Made by a program: the position numbers and the translations under genes. This document shows, piece by piece, positions 24,756-33,566 of a stretch of 64,000 bases of DNA. A model generated the notes under the pieces. It was not told the DNA's origin and made no database searches. It saw only the letters and a list, made by a program, of their open reading frames with translations. Numbering within the stretch: position 1 is the stretch's first letter; each line of letters starts with the position of its first letter. Source of the DNA: SPDF01 sp964574295 (GTDB lineage: Bacteria; Gemmatimonadota; Gemmatimonadetes; Gemmatimonadales; GWC2-71-9); the NCBI GenBank assembly GCA_964574295.1, contig CAZNLY010000011.1:8572-72571 (forward strand). Direction: 5' to 3'.

Positions 24756-25899
24756 GCCGCCCTCCGAGTGCGTCCTGCAGGGTCTCCACCGCGGACCGCC
24801 AACGCGCCACCGTCGCTTCCCGCCCGCGCTCGGTGTCGGGCAGGGGACTCGTCCCCTGCCAGCGCGCCCAGGTCTCCATCGCCGCGCCGTAGCGGCCCCG
24901 GCCCACCTCGGCGAGCCCGAGGAGGCGGAGCGCCGCCGCGGCGGCGGGATCGCAGGCGAGGGCCTGCGACAGGCGCATGGCGGCCTCGTCGTAGCGCGCC
25001 TCCGCCAGGAGCACGCGCCCGAGGAGCAGGTGGGCGCGGGACTCCTCGGGAAAGGCCAGCACCGCTTCCTCGGCCGTGAAGCGCGCGCGGGCCACCTCGC
25101 CGAGCAGCAGGGCCTCCTCCGTGGAGGAGACCAGCCCGCCCAGGTCGTGCACCGGCGCCTCATCGCGCCCGGCGGCCGCCGGTTCCGCCAGCACGATAAT
25201 ACCGGCGGTGGCGAGGCCGAAGAGGGTGCGCGCGACGTCGAAATCCGATCGCCCGAGCGCGGCCGCCAGGGATCGGACGTCGGTGGCGCCGTCGATCCCC
25301 GCCAGCACCTCCCACTCGAAGGGGAGGAGGTCGAGCGGCCCGCCCTCCCCCTCCGGCGCGCCCGTGAGGCGCGCCACCACGCCGAGGTGCGGCACCTTCG
25401 GCTCGATTCGCGACCATTCGTCGATCCGGCGCGCCGCCTCCATCAAGAGCGACTCGGTCGGAATCCGCACGGTCGCCTCGCCGAGCGACGGCGGGAGGGG
25501 GCCGTCCTCGAAGGAGAAGTACCCCTCGGACCAGCTCATCAGCTCGAAGATGACCTCCTCCACCTGGGCACGGATCTGCCGCTCGAGCTCCTTGCGCGGC
25601 AGGACTCCCATTTCGACCAGGATGTCGCCGAGGCGGTGCCCGGGCCGGGTCCGCTGAATCCCGGCCGCCCGTGCCACGTCATCCTCCCGCACCTTGCCGG
25701 CCCGCACGAGCAGCGCCCCCAGCGGGTGCGGGTTGCTCCGGATCTCGGCGGCGACCACGGCCCCGCCCTCGAAGTAGACGACGCCGGCGTTCTGGCGCAG
25801 CTCGGAAGTGACCCGCAGGACCCCGGTCTTCCGCCCCAGGTCGAGGAGCTGGAAGACGTCGTGGATCTGCAGTTCCTTGAGCGGGCCCTCGATCGGCAC
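24745..25899 (-). CDS. DUF4388 (PATAN) protein with C-terminal TPR (384 aa)
   Basis: N-terminal DUF4388 domain (IEGPLKELQIHDVFQLLDLGRKTGVLRV) followed by the same helper segment as its paralogue at 18842 (LGDILVEMGVLPRKELERQIRAQVEE, WSEGYFSFEDG). A winged-helix-like part lies around 195-240 (LPFEWEVLAGIDGATDVRSLAAAL). TPR-like helices make up about 265-384. The GTG start lies three bases after the large TPR gene. Same architecture as the 18842 gene but shorter in TPR units. Confidence 0.82.
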   Translation of the reverse strand: MPIEGPLKELQIHDVFQLLDLGRKTGVLRVTSELRQNAGVVYFEGGAVVAAEIRSNPHPLGALLVRAGKVREDDVARAAGIQRTRPGHRLGDILVEMGVLPRKELERQIRAQVEEVIFELMSWSEGYFSFEDGPLPPSLGEATVRIPTESLLMEAARRIDEWSRIEPKVPHLGVVARLTGAPEGEGGPLDLLPFEWEVLAGIDGATDVRSLAAALGRSDFDVARTLFGLATAGIIVLAEPAAAGRDEAPVHDLGGLVSSTEEALLLGEVARARFTAEEAVLAFPEESRAHLLLGRVLLAEARYDEAAMRLSQALACDPAAAAALRLLGLAEVGRGRYGAAMETWARWQGTSPLPDTERGREATVARWRSAVETLQDALGGRREL

Positions 25900-25902
25900 G
25901 GG

Positions 25903-28593
25903 CTACCCCGCCGAACCGGCAAAGATGTGGACCAACTCGCGAGTGGACCGAAGCTGGGTGCGCGCCGCGGCGGCCAGCGCGCTCCCGGGATCGGCGCGCA
26001 CCACCGTCTCCCACTGGGTGGTGGCCTCCTGGAACCGCTTGAGGCGCACCAGGGCGGAGCCGTAGGCGAGCCGCGCGGCGGCCGACTCGGGGTCGAAGCG
26101 CAGGACCCGCTGGAAGGCCTCGATCGCCTGGTCGGGGCGACCGTCCTCGAGCAGGAGCTCGCCCAGGAGGGTGAGCGCCTGGAGGTCCCAGGGATCGGCG
26201 CCGAGGAGCGCGATCAGCGGCGCCATCGCGGCCTTCGGCGTGTCCACCCGGCGGAGCAGCTGCGCGAGCGCGCGCGCCGCCTCGGAGTAGGTCGGGAGCA
26301 GGTCGAGCGCCCGCTGGTAGGCCAGGCGCGCGCCGGTCCAGTTCTGCCGCTCCTCCTCCAGCGACCCCAGCTCCAGCCACACCTGCACCAGCCCGGCGTC
26401 GAGCTGCAGCGCCGCCTGGTACGCGTCCAGCGCCGCCTCGCGCTCCCCGAGCCGGCGCGAAACGCCGGCCTGGAGCTGCAGGAGGTCGGGCCGGCCCGGC
26501 GCGCGCGCCTGCGCGTGGCGGAGCGCGTCGAGCGCACGGACCGGATCGCCCGTGGCGAGCCGGACCCGGGCACAGGCGACGAGCGCCTCGACGTCGGCCG
26601 GCGCGAGCTGGGCCAGCGCCTCGGCCCCGGCCACCGCCTCCCCTGGCCGCCCGAGCGCCAGGAGCGAGCGGACCTCCCCGAGGAGCGCCGCCACGTCGGC
26701 GGAATCGGCCGCGCGCGCCTCGCGGTAGCGCTCCAGCGCCTCGCCGTGGAGGCCGCGCTTCCCGAAGATGTCGCCGAGGAGAACGGCCACCCGGGCGCGC
26801 GACGCGCCGCGCGCGACCGCGCGCGTCAGTTCGGCGGAGGCCAGCTCGAGCAATCCCTTGCTGATGTAGTCCCGGGCGAGGTGGAGCGCGGCCTCCTCGG
26901 CGGCGGGCGCGGCGGGAGCCGGGGCGGCGGGGGCCAGCCCCTCGAAGATCCCCTCGAGCAGCGTGGGGTCGAAGGCGAACGCGTCGCCGAGCGAGGCGGC
27001 GGTGACGTCCGCGCTGATCTCGGGGACGACCGAGATGAGGGGGTCCTCGTACTGGAGGTCGATGGCCAGCTGGAACTTCTGCTGGATGTAGTACGGCTCG
27101 AGCTCGAGGGCGCGCTTCGTGGCGCGGAGCGCGCCGTCGAAGTCGCCGAGTTGGCTGAGGGTGAAGCTGAGGTTGTAGTGGGCCGAGGCGTAGGTCGGCG
27201 CCGCGTCCACGGCGCGGGCGAAGGCGTTCCGGGCGTCGGCGTAGCGCTGGAGTTCCATGAGCACCAGCCCAATGCCGTTCCAGGCGGGGGCGCTGCCGGG
27301 GTGGTCGGCCAGGGTGGCGCGGTAGGTCTCGAGCGCCTGCTGGAAGCGCCGGAGCTGGAAGAGCAGCAGCCCGAGGTTGAGCCGGGGAGCCGCGAGGTCC
27401 CGCCCGACCTGGATCGCGGCGCGAAACGCCGCCTCGGCCTCGCCGGTGCCGGGGTCGTGGGCCAGGAGCACCCCGAGGTTGTTCCAGGCGAGGGCATACT
27501 CGCCGTCCAGGGAGATGGCCCGCTCGTAGGAATCGCGCGCCGCGTCGCGTCGGCCGGCCTGGTGCAGGCAGACGCCCCGCTCGTTCCAGACCTTCGGGGA
27601 GTCGGCGTGCTCCTCGACGAGCACGTCGTACAACTCGAGGGCGCCGGCCAGGTTGCGACGGAGGAGGTGTACCTCGGCCATCGCCTGGAGGGTGAGCCGG
27701 CGGTCCTCCCCGTGGTCGAGGGCCAGGCGGTACTCGCGGAGGGCCTCCGCGTAGTACCCCTTTTGCCGGAAGGCGAGCCCGAGGTTGAAGTGGGCGAGCG
27801 TGCTCCCTTCGGTGGGGACGGGGCGCATCGCGTCGGCCAGCGACTGCCGGGTCGGGCCGGCGCCCTCCTCGTCGGCGGCGATGGCCAGGTTGGCCTGGGC
27901 CCGGCCGAGGGTCGGGTTGAGCGCGATCGCGCGCTTGGTCGCCGCGCGCGCGTCGTCGTGCAGGCCCATGTCGCCCAGCACGAAGGCGAGGAGGTAATGG
28001 GCGTCGGCGTAGTCGGGGTTGCGCTGGACCGCCTGCCGGAGGGTCTCGAGGGCCGCCTCGTTCAGGCCGCGGTGATACAGCGCCTCCCCGTAGTAGAACA
28101 GGGCGACGGGGCTGTCGGGATCGCGCTCGGCCGCGCGGCGGAACCATTCCTCCGCGGCCTCGACACGCCCGCGCGCCTTCTCCGCCAGTCCCAGCTGGAG
28201 CAGCGTCGGGATGTCATCGGGATGCCAGGCGAGGAGGGCCTCGAACTCGGCCACCGCCTCGTCCACGTGGGCGAGCGCGGCGTAGGCGCGGGCCAGCTCC
28301 CAGCGGGCCTCGCGGTCGCCGGCATCGCGCCGCAGCCGCTCGCGCAGCTCGGCCACGCGCCGGTCGTAGTAGCCGCTGGCCCGGTAGGTGATCTCGAGAT
28401 TGGCCTGCGCCACCTGCATGCGCGGGTCCAGCTCGAGGGCGCGGGAGAACTCCGCGATGGCCTCGGGGATGAGGCCTTTCTGGTAATACAGGACGCCGAG
28501 GTTGTTGTGGGCGCCGGCATCCGACGGGTCGATCCGGCGGGCGAACGACCGAAGGACCGCGAGGTCCCGCTCGGGCAGCGCCGGACCGCCCAT
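25903..28593 (-). CDS. Large TPR scaffold protein (896 aa)
   Basis: Almost the whole protein is tetratricopeptide repeats, about 20 units (for example AHNNLGVLYYQKGLIPEAIAEFSRALELDP). An Ala/Pro linker near residue 555 splits it into two repeat solenoids. There is no signal peptide, so it is cytoplasmic. It starts three bases after cheC and stops three bases before the DUF4388 gene. Its place between chemosensory and MglA genes suggests a platform joining the two modules; that is inference. No enzyme motif is seen. Confidence 0.85.
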   Translation of the reverse strand: MGGPALPERDLAVLRSFARRIDPSDAGAHNNLGVLYYQKGLIPEAIAEFSRALELDPRMQVAQANLEITYRASGYYDRRVAELRERLRRDAGDREARWELARAYAALAHVDEAVAEFEALLAWHPDDIPTLLQLGLAEKARGRVEAAEEWFRRAAERDPDSPVALFYYGEALYHRGLNEAALETLRQAVQRNPDYADAHYLLAFVLGDMGLHDDARAATKRAIALNPTLGRAQANLAIAADEEGAGPTRQSLADAMRPVPTEGSTLAHFNLGLAFRQKGYYAEALREYRLALDHGEDRRLTLQAMAEVHLLRRNLAGALELYDVLVEEHADSPKVWNERGVCLHQAGRRDAARDSYERAISLDGEYALAWNNLGVLLAHDPGTGEAEAAFRAAIQVGRDLAAPRLNLGLLLFQLRRFQQALETYRATLADHPGSAPAWNGIGLVLMELQRYADARNAFARAVDAAPTYASAHYNLSFTLSQLGDFDGALRATKRALELEPYYIQQKFQLAIDLQYEDPLISVVPEISADVTAASLGDAFAFDPTLLEGIFEGLAPAAPAPAAPAAEEAALHLARDYISKGLLELASAELTRAVARGASRARVAVLLGDIFGKRGLHGEALERYREARAADSADVAALLGEVRSLLALGRPGEAVAGAEALAQLAPADVEALVACARVRLATGDPVRALDALRHAQARAPGRPDLLQLQAGVSRRLGEREAALDAYQAALQLDAGLVQVWLELGSLEEERQNWTGARLAYQRALDLLPTYSEAARALAQLLRRVDTPKAAMAPLIALLGADPWDLQALTLLGELLLEDGRPDQAIEAFQRVLRFDPESAAARLAYGSALVRLKRFQEATTQWETVVRADPGSALAAAARTQLRSTRELVHIFAGSAG

Positions 28594-28596
28594 CGC

Positions 28597-29217
28597 TCAG
28601 CCGACGCGGATGGCGTCGAAAATGGCCCGCAGCGACGCCAGGTCCGGCAGGAGGAGGAAGTGGCCCCGCAGGTTGGAGGCCTCGCCCTCGAACCGGAACT
28701 CGGACTCCACGCAGAAGACGTAGTCCCGCTCGGACCCGAAGTTGAGGTAGGTCGAGGTCAGCACCGCGGCGCTGAGGTCCACCGCCAGGCTCGGCACCGA
28801 GGGCACCAGCATCATGCCCATGAAGTCGCTCAGCGCCGTCAGGTAGGCGCTGCTCAGGATGTTGCCGACCTCCTTGATCCCCGACTGCTCCATCGCGCCG
28901 AACTCGGTGGTGGTGCCGAGGGGGCGGCGGAGGAGGATGTCGCAGAGGGCGCGGGCCGACGGCTCGGGGAAGATCAGGAGCGTGCGGCCGGTGAGGTCGC
29001 CCATCATGTGCATCAGCACGGCGGCCACCACCTCCTCGGGGTCGCCCAGGACCTCGGGCACCTCCTCGAGCGGCGTCACCGACACCTCGGGGACGCTGAT
29101 CATGATCTTCTTGTTGATCATGTGGGAGAGCGCCGTGGCGGCGTGCCCCGCCCCGATGTTCGCCACCTCCTTGAGGGCGTCGAACTGGAGCTCCTTGAGA
29201 TCGCGCACGTCTTCCAT
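28597..29217 (-). CDS. cheC: CheY-P phosphatase CheC with two intact active sites
   Basis: CheC dephosphorylates CheY-P. The family signature is D/S-x3-E-x2-N-x22-P, and both copies are intact: D13-E17-N20-P43 and S112-E116-N119-P142. The 206-residue length suits CheC. The ATG at 29217 has GGGAGA six bases upstream. It lies 10 bases after cheA; CheD, its known partner, is encoded further along the operon. No CheZ is present, so CheC is the only CheY phosphatase visible. Confidence 0.94.
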   Translation of the reverse strand: MEDVRDLKELQFDALKEVANIGAGHAATALSHMINKKIMISVPEVSVTPLEEVPEVLGDPEEVVAAVLMHMMGDLTGRTLLIFPEPSARALCDILLRRPLGTTTEFGAMEQSGIKEVGNILSSAYLTALSDFMGMMLVPSVPSLAVDLSAAVLTSTYLNFGSERDYVFCVESEFRFEGEASNLRGHFLLLPDLASLRAIFDAIRVG

Positions 29218-29227
29218 GGGATTCTCC

Positions 29228-31186
29228 CTAGACGAGGGCCGCAGCATCGAGGATCAGCGCCGGGGTGCCATCGGCGAGGATGGTCGCGCCGCTGAAGAGC
29301 GGCGGGGTCCCCCGGGGCGCATCGAACGGCTCCACCACCACTTCCTGCTGTCCCACCAGCGAGTCCACCACCACCGCCGACCGGCGGTCTCCCACCTCGA
29401 GCACCAGCCCCGGCCGCCGCGGCGGGACCGGCCCCGCGGCGGCGCCCAGGAGGGCGCGCAGGTGCACCGTCGGGAGCACCCGGTCGCGCAGGACGATCGC
29501 CTCCCGGCCCTTCACCTCGGTGGCCGGCTGCGCGTCGAACTCCACCGTCTCGGCCACGTAGGAGAGCGGCAGCAGGTAGCGCTCCGTCCCCACGCGGGCG
29601 GTGAGCACCCGCAGGATGGCCAGCGTGAGCGGCAGCCGCAGCGTGAAGGTGGTCCCCGCGCCGGGCGCGGTGGCGATCTCCACGGAGCCGCCGTGCGCGC
29701 GCACCCGCGTGAGGACGACGTCGATCCCCACGCCACGCCCGGACACGCTGCTGACCCGCTCGGCGGTGCTGAACCCCGGCCGCCCGAGGACCTTGAGCAG
29801 GAGGTCGTCGGACAGCTGCTCCACCTCGGGCCCCACCGCCCCCTCCCGCCTGGCCTTGGCCAGGATGGCGGCACGATCGATCCCGCGGCCGTCGTCCTCG
29901 ATCCGGATGGCCACGCTGCTCCGCTCGCGCGCCGCCGAGAGGACCAGCCGGCCCTCCGCCGGCTTGCCGCGGCGGGTGCGCTCGTCCGGGGTCTCGAGGC
30001 CGTGGTCCACCGCGTTCCGGAGGAGGTGCAGGAGTGGATCCCCGAGCTCGTCGAGGATGGCGCGGTCCAGCTCGATTCCCTCGCCCTGCATCTCGAACCG
30101 GATCTGCTTGCCGAGCTGGCGAGCCAGGTCGCGCACCGCGCGCGGGAAGCGGTCGAACACCTGCCAGACCGGGGTCATCCGCGCCTCGATGACTTCCGTC
30201 TGCAGGTCGCTCACCAGCCGGCTGATGCGGGCGCCGAGCGCCTCCAGTTCCCCCCCCGGCTCTTGCTGCGCCAACTCGATGAGCCGGTTGCGCGCCACCA
30301 CGAGCTCGCCCACCTGGCTCATCAGCGCATCCAGCCGCCGCCGATCGACGCGGACCTGCCCGGTGCGCGCCGCCGGGGCAGCCGCCGCCGCCGGGAGCTC
30401 CGCCGTCGGAATCCGCCATTCCGCGGTCTGCACGGTGTCGGCGTCCACCGCCACGCTGGCGACGTCGCCGGCCGCCTCGATCCACGCCACCACCTTCGAC
30501 TCGGGCGCCTCGGCGTCGAGCCGGAAGGTGAACCGCCCGTCGAACCCCGGCGCGTCAAACGCCGTGGCCGGCGGCATGACGCCCGACACCTTGCCCAGCT
30601 GTTCCGCCCGGCGCAGCGCGAGATGCGCCCGCGCGCCGATCAGCGGGGCGTCCCGCCGGATCTCGACGCGAACCACGCGGCCCGCCTCGGCGGCGAAGCC
30701 CGACTCCGCCGCCACCGCGACCGCCGGCACGACGGGTGCCGGAGCGGCTCCCCGCTTGGAGGCTCCCCGCTTCTTGCCCCTGGCGAGTGGGGCCTCCGGC
30801 GCCGCGGGGGCCACGGCCGCCCGCTCGAGCGCCCCGGGCAGGTCGCCGGCATCGAAGCCGGCATCCGCGCCCGCCGCGGCCTCATCCACCCCGCGTTCCA
30901 GTGCGTCGACCGACTTGAGGAGCAGGTCCACCGCGGCCGCGCCGCCCGGGGCGCGCCCGGCCCGGATGGCGTCGAGGAGGTGTTCCGTGCGATGCGCGAG
31001 GTCGGCCAGGCGGGCGTAGCCCATCGTGGCCGCCATCCCCTTCAGCGAATGGATCGCGCGGAAGAGGCCGTCGACCGCGCCGGTGGAAGCCGGTTCCCGC
31101 TCCCACTCGAGGAGGAGCCGGTTGCACGTGGTGAGGTGTTCACGGCTCTCGGCGAGGAAGAGCGCGGCGTACTTGTTCAGGTCCAT
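29228..31186 (-). CDS. cheA: Chemotaxis histidine kinase CheA
   Basis: Soluble histidine kinase at the core of the array. The 652-residue protein starts with an Hpt domain (H46 in RAIHSLKGMAATMGY). A linker and P2-like segment (about 110-285) follow, then the P3 dimer helices (QVGELVVARNRLIEL). The ATPase domain has HLLRNAVDHGLETPDE, EDDGRGID and SVSGRGVGIDVV, and a CheW-like P5 domain ends the protein (TERYLLPLSYVAETVEF). It starts three bases after cheY and all key motifs are intact. Confidence 0.96.
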   Translation of the reverse strand: MDLNKYAALFLAESREHLTTCNRLLLEWEREPASTGAVDGLFRAIHSLKGMAATMGYARLADLAHRTEHLLDAIRAGRAPGGAAAVDLLLKSVDALERGVDEAAAGADAGFDAGDLPGALERAAVAPAAPEAPLARGKKRGASKRGAAPAPVVPAVAVAAESGFAAEAGRVVRVEIRRDAPLIGARAHLALRRAEQLGKVSGVMPPATAFDAPGFDGRFTFRLDAEAPESKVVAWIEAAGDVASVAVDADTVQTAEWRIPTAELPAAAAAPAARTGQVRVDRRRLDALMSQVGELVVARNRLIELAQQEPGGELEALGARISRLVSDLQTEVIEARMTPVWQVFDRFPRAVRDLARQLGKQIRFEMQGEGIELDRAILDELGDPLLHLLRNAVDHGLETPDERTRRGKPAEGRLVLSAARERSSVAIRIEDDGRGIDRAAILAKARREGAVGPEVEQLSDDLLLKVLGRPGFSTAERVSSVSGRGVGIDVVLTRVRAHGGSVEIATAPGAGTTFTLRLPLTLAILRVLTARVGTERYLLPLSYVAETVEFDAQPATEVKGREAIVLRDRVLPTVHLRALLGAAAGPVPPRRPGLVLEVGDRRSAVVVDSLVGQQEVVVEPFDAPRGTPPLFSGATILADGTPALILDAAALV

Positions 31187-31189
31187 GCG

Positions 31190-31552
31190 TCAGCCGAGGA
31201 CGCGCTGCACCGCCTCGAGGACCCGGCTCGGCTGGAACGGCTTGACGACGAAGTCCTTGGCGCCGGCCTGGATGGCCTCGACCACCAGGGCCTGCTGGCC
31301 CATGGCGCTGCACATCAGGATCTTGGCCTCCGGCGACTCGCGACAGATCTCGCGCACCGCGTCGATCCCGCCCATGTCGGGCATCACGATGTCCATCGTG
31401 ACGAGGTCGGGCTTGAGCTGGCGGTACTTCTCCACCGCCTGCACGCCCGTCTCCGCCTCGCCCACCACCTCGAATCCCGCCTGGGTGAGGATGTCGCTGA
31501 TCATGGTCCGCATGAAGATGGCATCGTCGCACACCAGGACCGTGTGGCTCAC
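31190..31552 (-). CDS. cheY: CheY-like response regulator
   Basis: Single receiver domain of 120 residues. Acidic pocket D9-D10, phospho-acceptor D54 (VTMDIVMPDMGG), and K104 in VVKPF are all present. There is no output domain, so it works by protein contact, as CheY does on a motor or polarity target. The target cannot be named: no FliM or pilus gene is present. It lies three bases upstream of cheA. Confidence 0.93.
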   Translation of the reverse strand: MSHTVLVCDDAIFMRTMISDILTQAGFEVVGEAETGVQAVEKYRQLKPDLVTMDIVMPDMGGIDAVREICRESPEAKILMCSAMGQQALVVEAIQAGAKDFVVKPFQPSRVLEAVQRVLG

Positions 31553-31570
31553 AAGTCGTTCTCCGGGCGT

Positions 31571-32044
31571 CTAGGTGGTCCGTGATTGGGAGCGGCCGGC
31601 CCCGCCGGACCCGCTGAGCAACGGCGACAGCAGGGCCTCGGTGTCGAGCAGGACGAAGTGCTGGCCGTCGCGGCGGCCGACCGCCTTGACCAGGCGGCGA
31701 TCCACGCCGGGGAGCGCCTCACCCGCCTCGAGCTGCGCTGCGGGAAGCTCGAAGAGGTCGTCCACGCGGCCGACCGCGAGACCGAGCCGCCGCGTGCCGA
31801 CGTCCACCACGAGGAGGGCGCCCTCGTGCTCCGGCAACGGCGCGCGGCCGAGGAGCCGGTGCCCGTCGACCACCGTCAGGAGCGTGCCGCGGACGTTGAC
31901 CAGACCGAGGACGACTTCGGGGGCGCCGGGGATCCGGGTCGTGGGGAGGGGTGCCAGGATTTCCCGGGCACGGCCGGCGGGGATGCCGCAGGCCAGATCA
32001 CCCACCTGGAACACCACGACGCGCACCGCCTGGGAGTCAGCCAT
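31571..32044 (-). CDS. cheW: CheW-type coupling protein 3
   Basis: CheW domain of 157 residues (VRVVVFQVGDLACGIPAGRAREILAPL, GLVNVRGTLLTVVDGHRLLG, then a weaker end GQHFVLLDTEALL). The ATG at 32044 was chosen over an upstream start inside rluD because the domain begins there. It overlaps the rluD stop by eight bases. It lies next to cheY and cheA, apart from the other two CheW genes. Confidence 0.88.
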   Translation of the reverse strand: MADSQAVRVVVFQVGDLACGIPAGRAREILAPLPTTRIPGAPEVVLGLVNVRGTLLTVVDGHRLLGRAPLPEHEGALLVVDVGTRRLGLAVGRVDDLFELPAAQLEAGEALPGVDRRLVKAVGRRDGQHFVLLDTEALLSPLLSGSGGAGRSQSRTT

Positions 32045-33047
32045 CTCTATTGAAGAAAAGAAGATAGCGAAGGGGGTCGGGCTGGGCAACAGAGAGCGCA
32101 TCGCCGGCCGCGATCTGGAGCGCCTCGCGCAGGTCGGCCGGCCATTCTGACCGGAATTCGAGGGCCTCGTCGGTCACCGGATGGCGGAAGGCGAGCTGGG
32201 CGGCGTGCAACGCCTGGCGCGGTGCCGCCCGCTCGACCGCCTCCGCCACGAGCCGGGCCGATCCCGAGATCCGGCGGCTCCCCCCCGCCCCGTACACCGG
32301 ATCTCCCACCACCGGATGACCGATGTGCGCGAGGTGCACCCGGATCTGGTGCGTCCGTCCGGTGTGGAGTTCGAGTCGCAGCAGGTCGGCCACCCCGAAG
32401 CGGGCCACACACCAGGCGTCGGTCACCGCCGCCCGGCCGGTGGAGAGCACCGCCATCCGCTTCCGGTCGGTGGGGTGGCGCGCGAGGGGGGCCTCGATGC
32501 GGGTGGGGCTCTCGTCGAGGTGGCCCCACGCGAGGGCGGCATAGACCCGGCGGATGCGGCGCGCGGCGAGGAGGTGTCCCAGCCGGCGGTGCGCCAGGTC
32601 GGTCTTGGCGATGAGCATCAGGCCGGAGGTGTCCCGGTCGAGCCGATGCACGATTCCCGGCCGGCCCTCGGCGCCACCGGCCAGGGTGGTGCCGCGCGCC
32701 ACGAGGGCGTTGACGAGGGTGTCGTCCCAATGGCCGGGCGCGGGGTGAACCACCAGTCCGGCAGGCTTGTCGATCACGGCCAGGTGGTCGTCCTCGTGGA
32801 CGACCGTCAACGGGATGTCGGCGGGGCGGAGCTGGCGCGGCGGCTCCGCCTCCGGGAGGGTGACCTCCACGGTGTCTCCGCGCACGAGGAGGCGGGAGGC
32901 GCGGGCGGCAGCGCCGTTCACCGTGACGCACCGCGCCGCCACCAGGCGCGCGGCCTGGGTTCGCGAATACTGGAGTTGGTCGGCAAGGAAGCGGTCGAGC
33001 CGCTCGGTGGTGTCCGCGACGACGGTGAAGCGGTGGGAGGGGCCCAT
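32037..33047 (-). CDS. Pseudouridine synthase, RluA/RluD family
   Basis: Makes pseudouridine in rRNA. The 336-residue protein has an N-terminal S4 domain (ERLDRFLADQLQYSRTQAARLV) and the catalytic domain with HRLDRDTSG (catalytic D137), VHPAPGHWDDTLVNAL and GRTHQIRVHLAHIGHPVVGDPVYG. S4 plus this length fits RluD-type enzymes that act on 23S rRNA, though exact positions cannot be told. It lies 9 bases after lspA and overlaps the CheW gene by eight bases, so translation runs into the chemosensory genes. Confidence 0.92.
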   Translation of the reverse strand: MGPSHRFTVVADTTERLDRFLADQLQYSRTQAARLVAARCVTVNGAAARASRLLVRGDTVEVTLPEAEPPRQLRPADIPLTVVHEDDHLAVIDKPAGLVVHPAPGHWDDTLVNALVARGTTLAGGAEGRPGIVHRLDRDTSGLMLIAKTDLAHRRLGHLLAARRIRRVYAALAWGHLDESPTRIEAPLARHPTDRKRMAVLSTGRAAVTDAWCVARFGVADLLRLELHTGRTHQIRVHLAHIGHPVVGDPVYGAGGSRRISGSARLVAEAVERAAPRQALHAAQLAFRHPVTDEALEFRSEWPADLREALQIAAGDALSVAQPDPLRYLLFFNRDG

Positions 33048-33056
33048 GGGGCCGGC

Positions 33057-33566
33057 TCAGCCGGCCGATGCGGTTTCGCGCCGGGCTTCCCGGCTGTCCT
33101 CGATCCACAGCGAAATGGCCAGCGCCACGGCCCCGCAGCTCACGGCGATGTCCGCCACGTTGAAGGTGGGCCAGCGGAGCGCGCCCACGCCGACGTCGAG
33201 GAAGTCCACCACGCCGAGCGGGCTGCGGATGCGGTCGATCAGGTTGCCGGCGGCGCCGCCCGCCACCAGGCCGAGGGCAAGCTGCCGGAAGCGGTCGCCG
33301 GGCGCGGCCACGAGCGACATCCGGTTGAGCAGCACCACGGCCCCCAGCGCCAGCGCCAGGAAGATCCAGCGGGAGTAGGGACCGAGGTGGAGGCCGAAGG
33401 CGGCGCCGGGATTGTAGACCAGCCGGAGCTGGAACCACTCCCCCGCCACGGACAGGCCCGACGAGCGGAGGAGGAAGGCCTCCGCCGCGAGCTTGGTGAT
33501 TGCATCGAGCGCCACCACGCCGAGGGCGACGCCCAGGAAGAGGCGCCGCTCAGCGCCGCTTGGCAT
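33057..33566 (-). CDS. lspA: Lipoprotein signal peptidase LspA
   Basis: Membrane aspartyl peptidase that cleaves prolipoprotein signal peptides. The 169-residue protein has four hydrophobic segments and the motifs VYNPGAAFG, GGAAGNLIDRIR (first catalytic Asp) and FNVADIAVSCG (second). The lipoprotein genes in this window (54.0 and 54.3 kb) show that it has substrates. The start overlaps the DksA-like gene by 17 bases. Confidence 0.95.
   Translation of the reverse strand: MPSGAERRLFLGVALGVVALDAITKLAAEAFLLRSSGLSVAGEWFQLRLVYNPGAAFGLHLGPYSRWIFLALALGAVVLLNRMSLVAAPGDRFRQLALGLVAGGAAGNLIDRIRSPLGVVDFLDVGVGALRWPTFNVADIAVSCGAVALAISLWIEDSREARRETASAG

Noticed and set aside
24739..29295. Plus-strand open frame of 1518 codons
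   Set aside because: It is antisense to five well-supported minus-strand genes (TPR, DUF4388, Roadblock, CheC); the composition (Arg, Gly, His, Glu) is that of GC-rich shadow frames.
15587..32044. Flagellar chemotaxis operon
   Set aside because: No fli, flg, mot or receptor gene is present, and MglA-Roadblock genes argue for another output.
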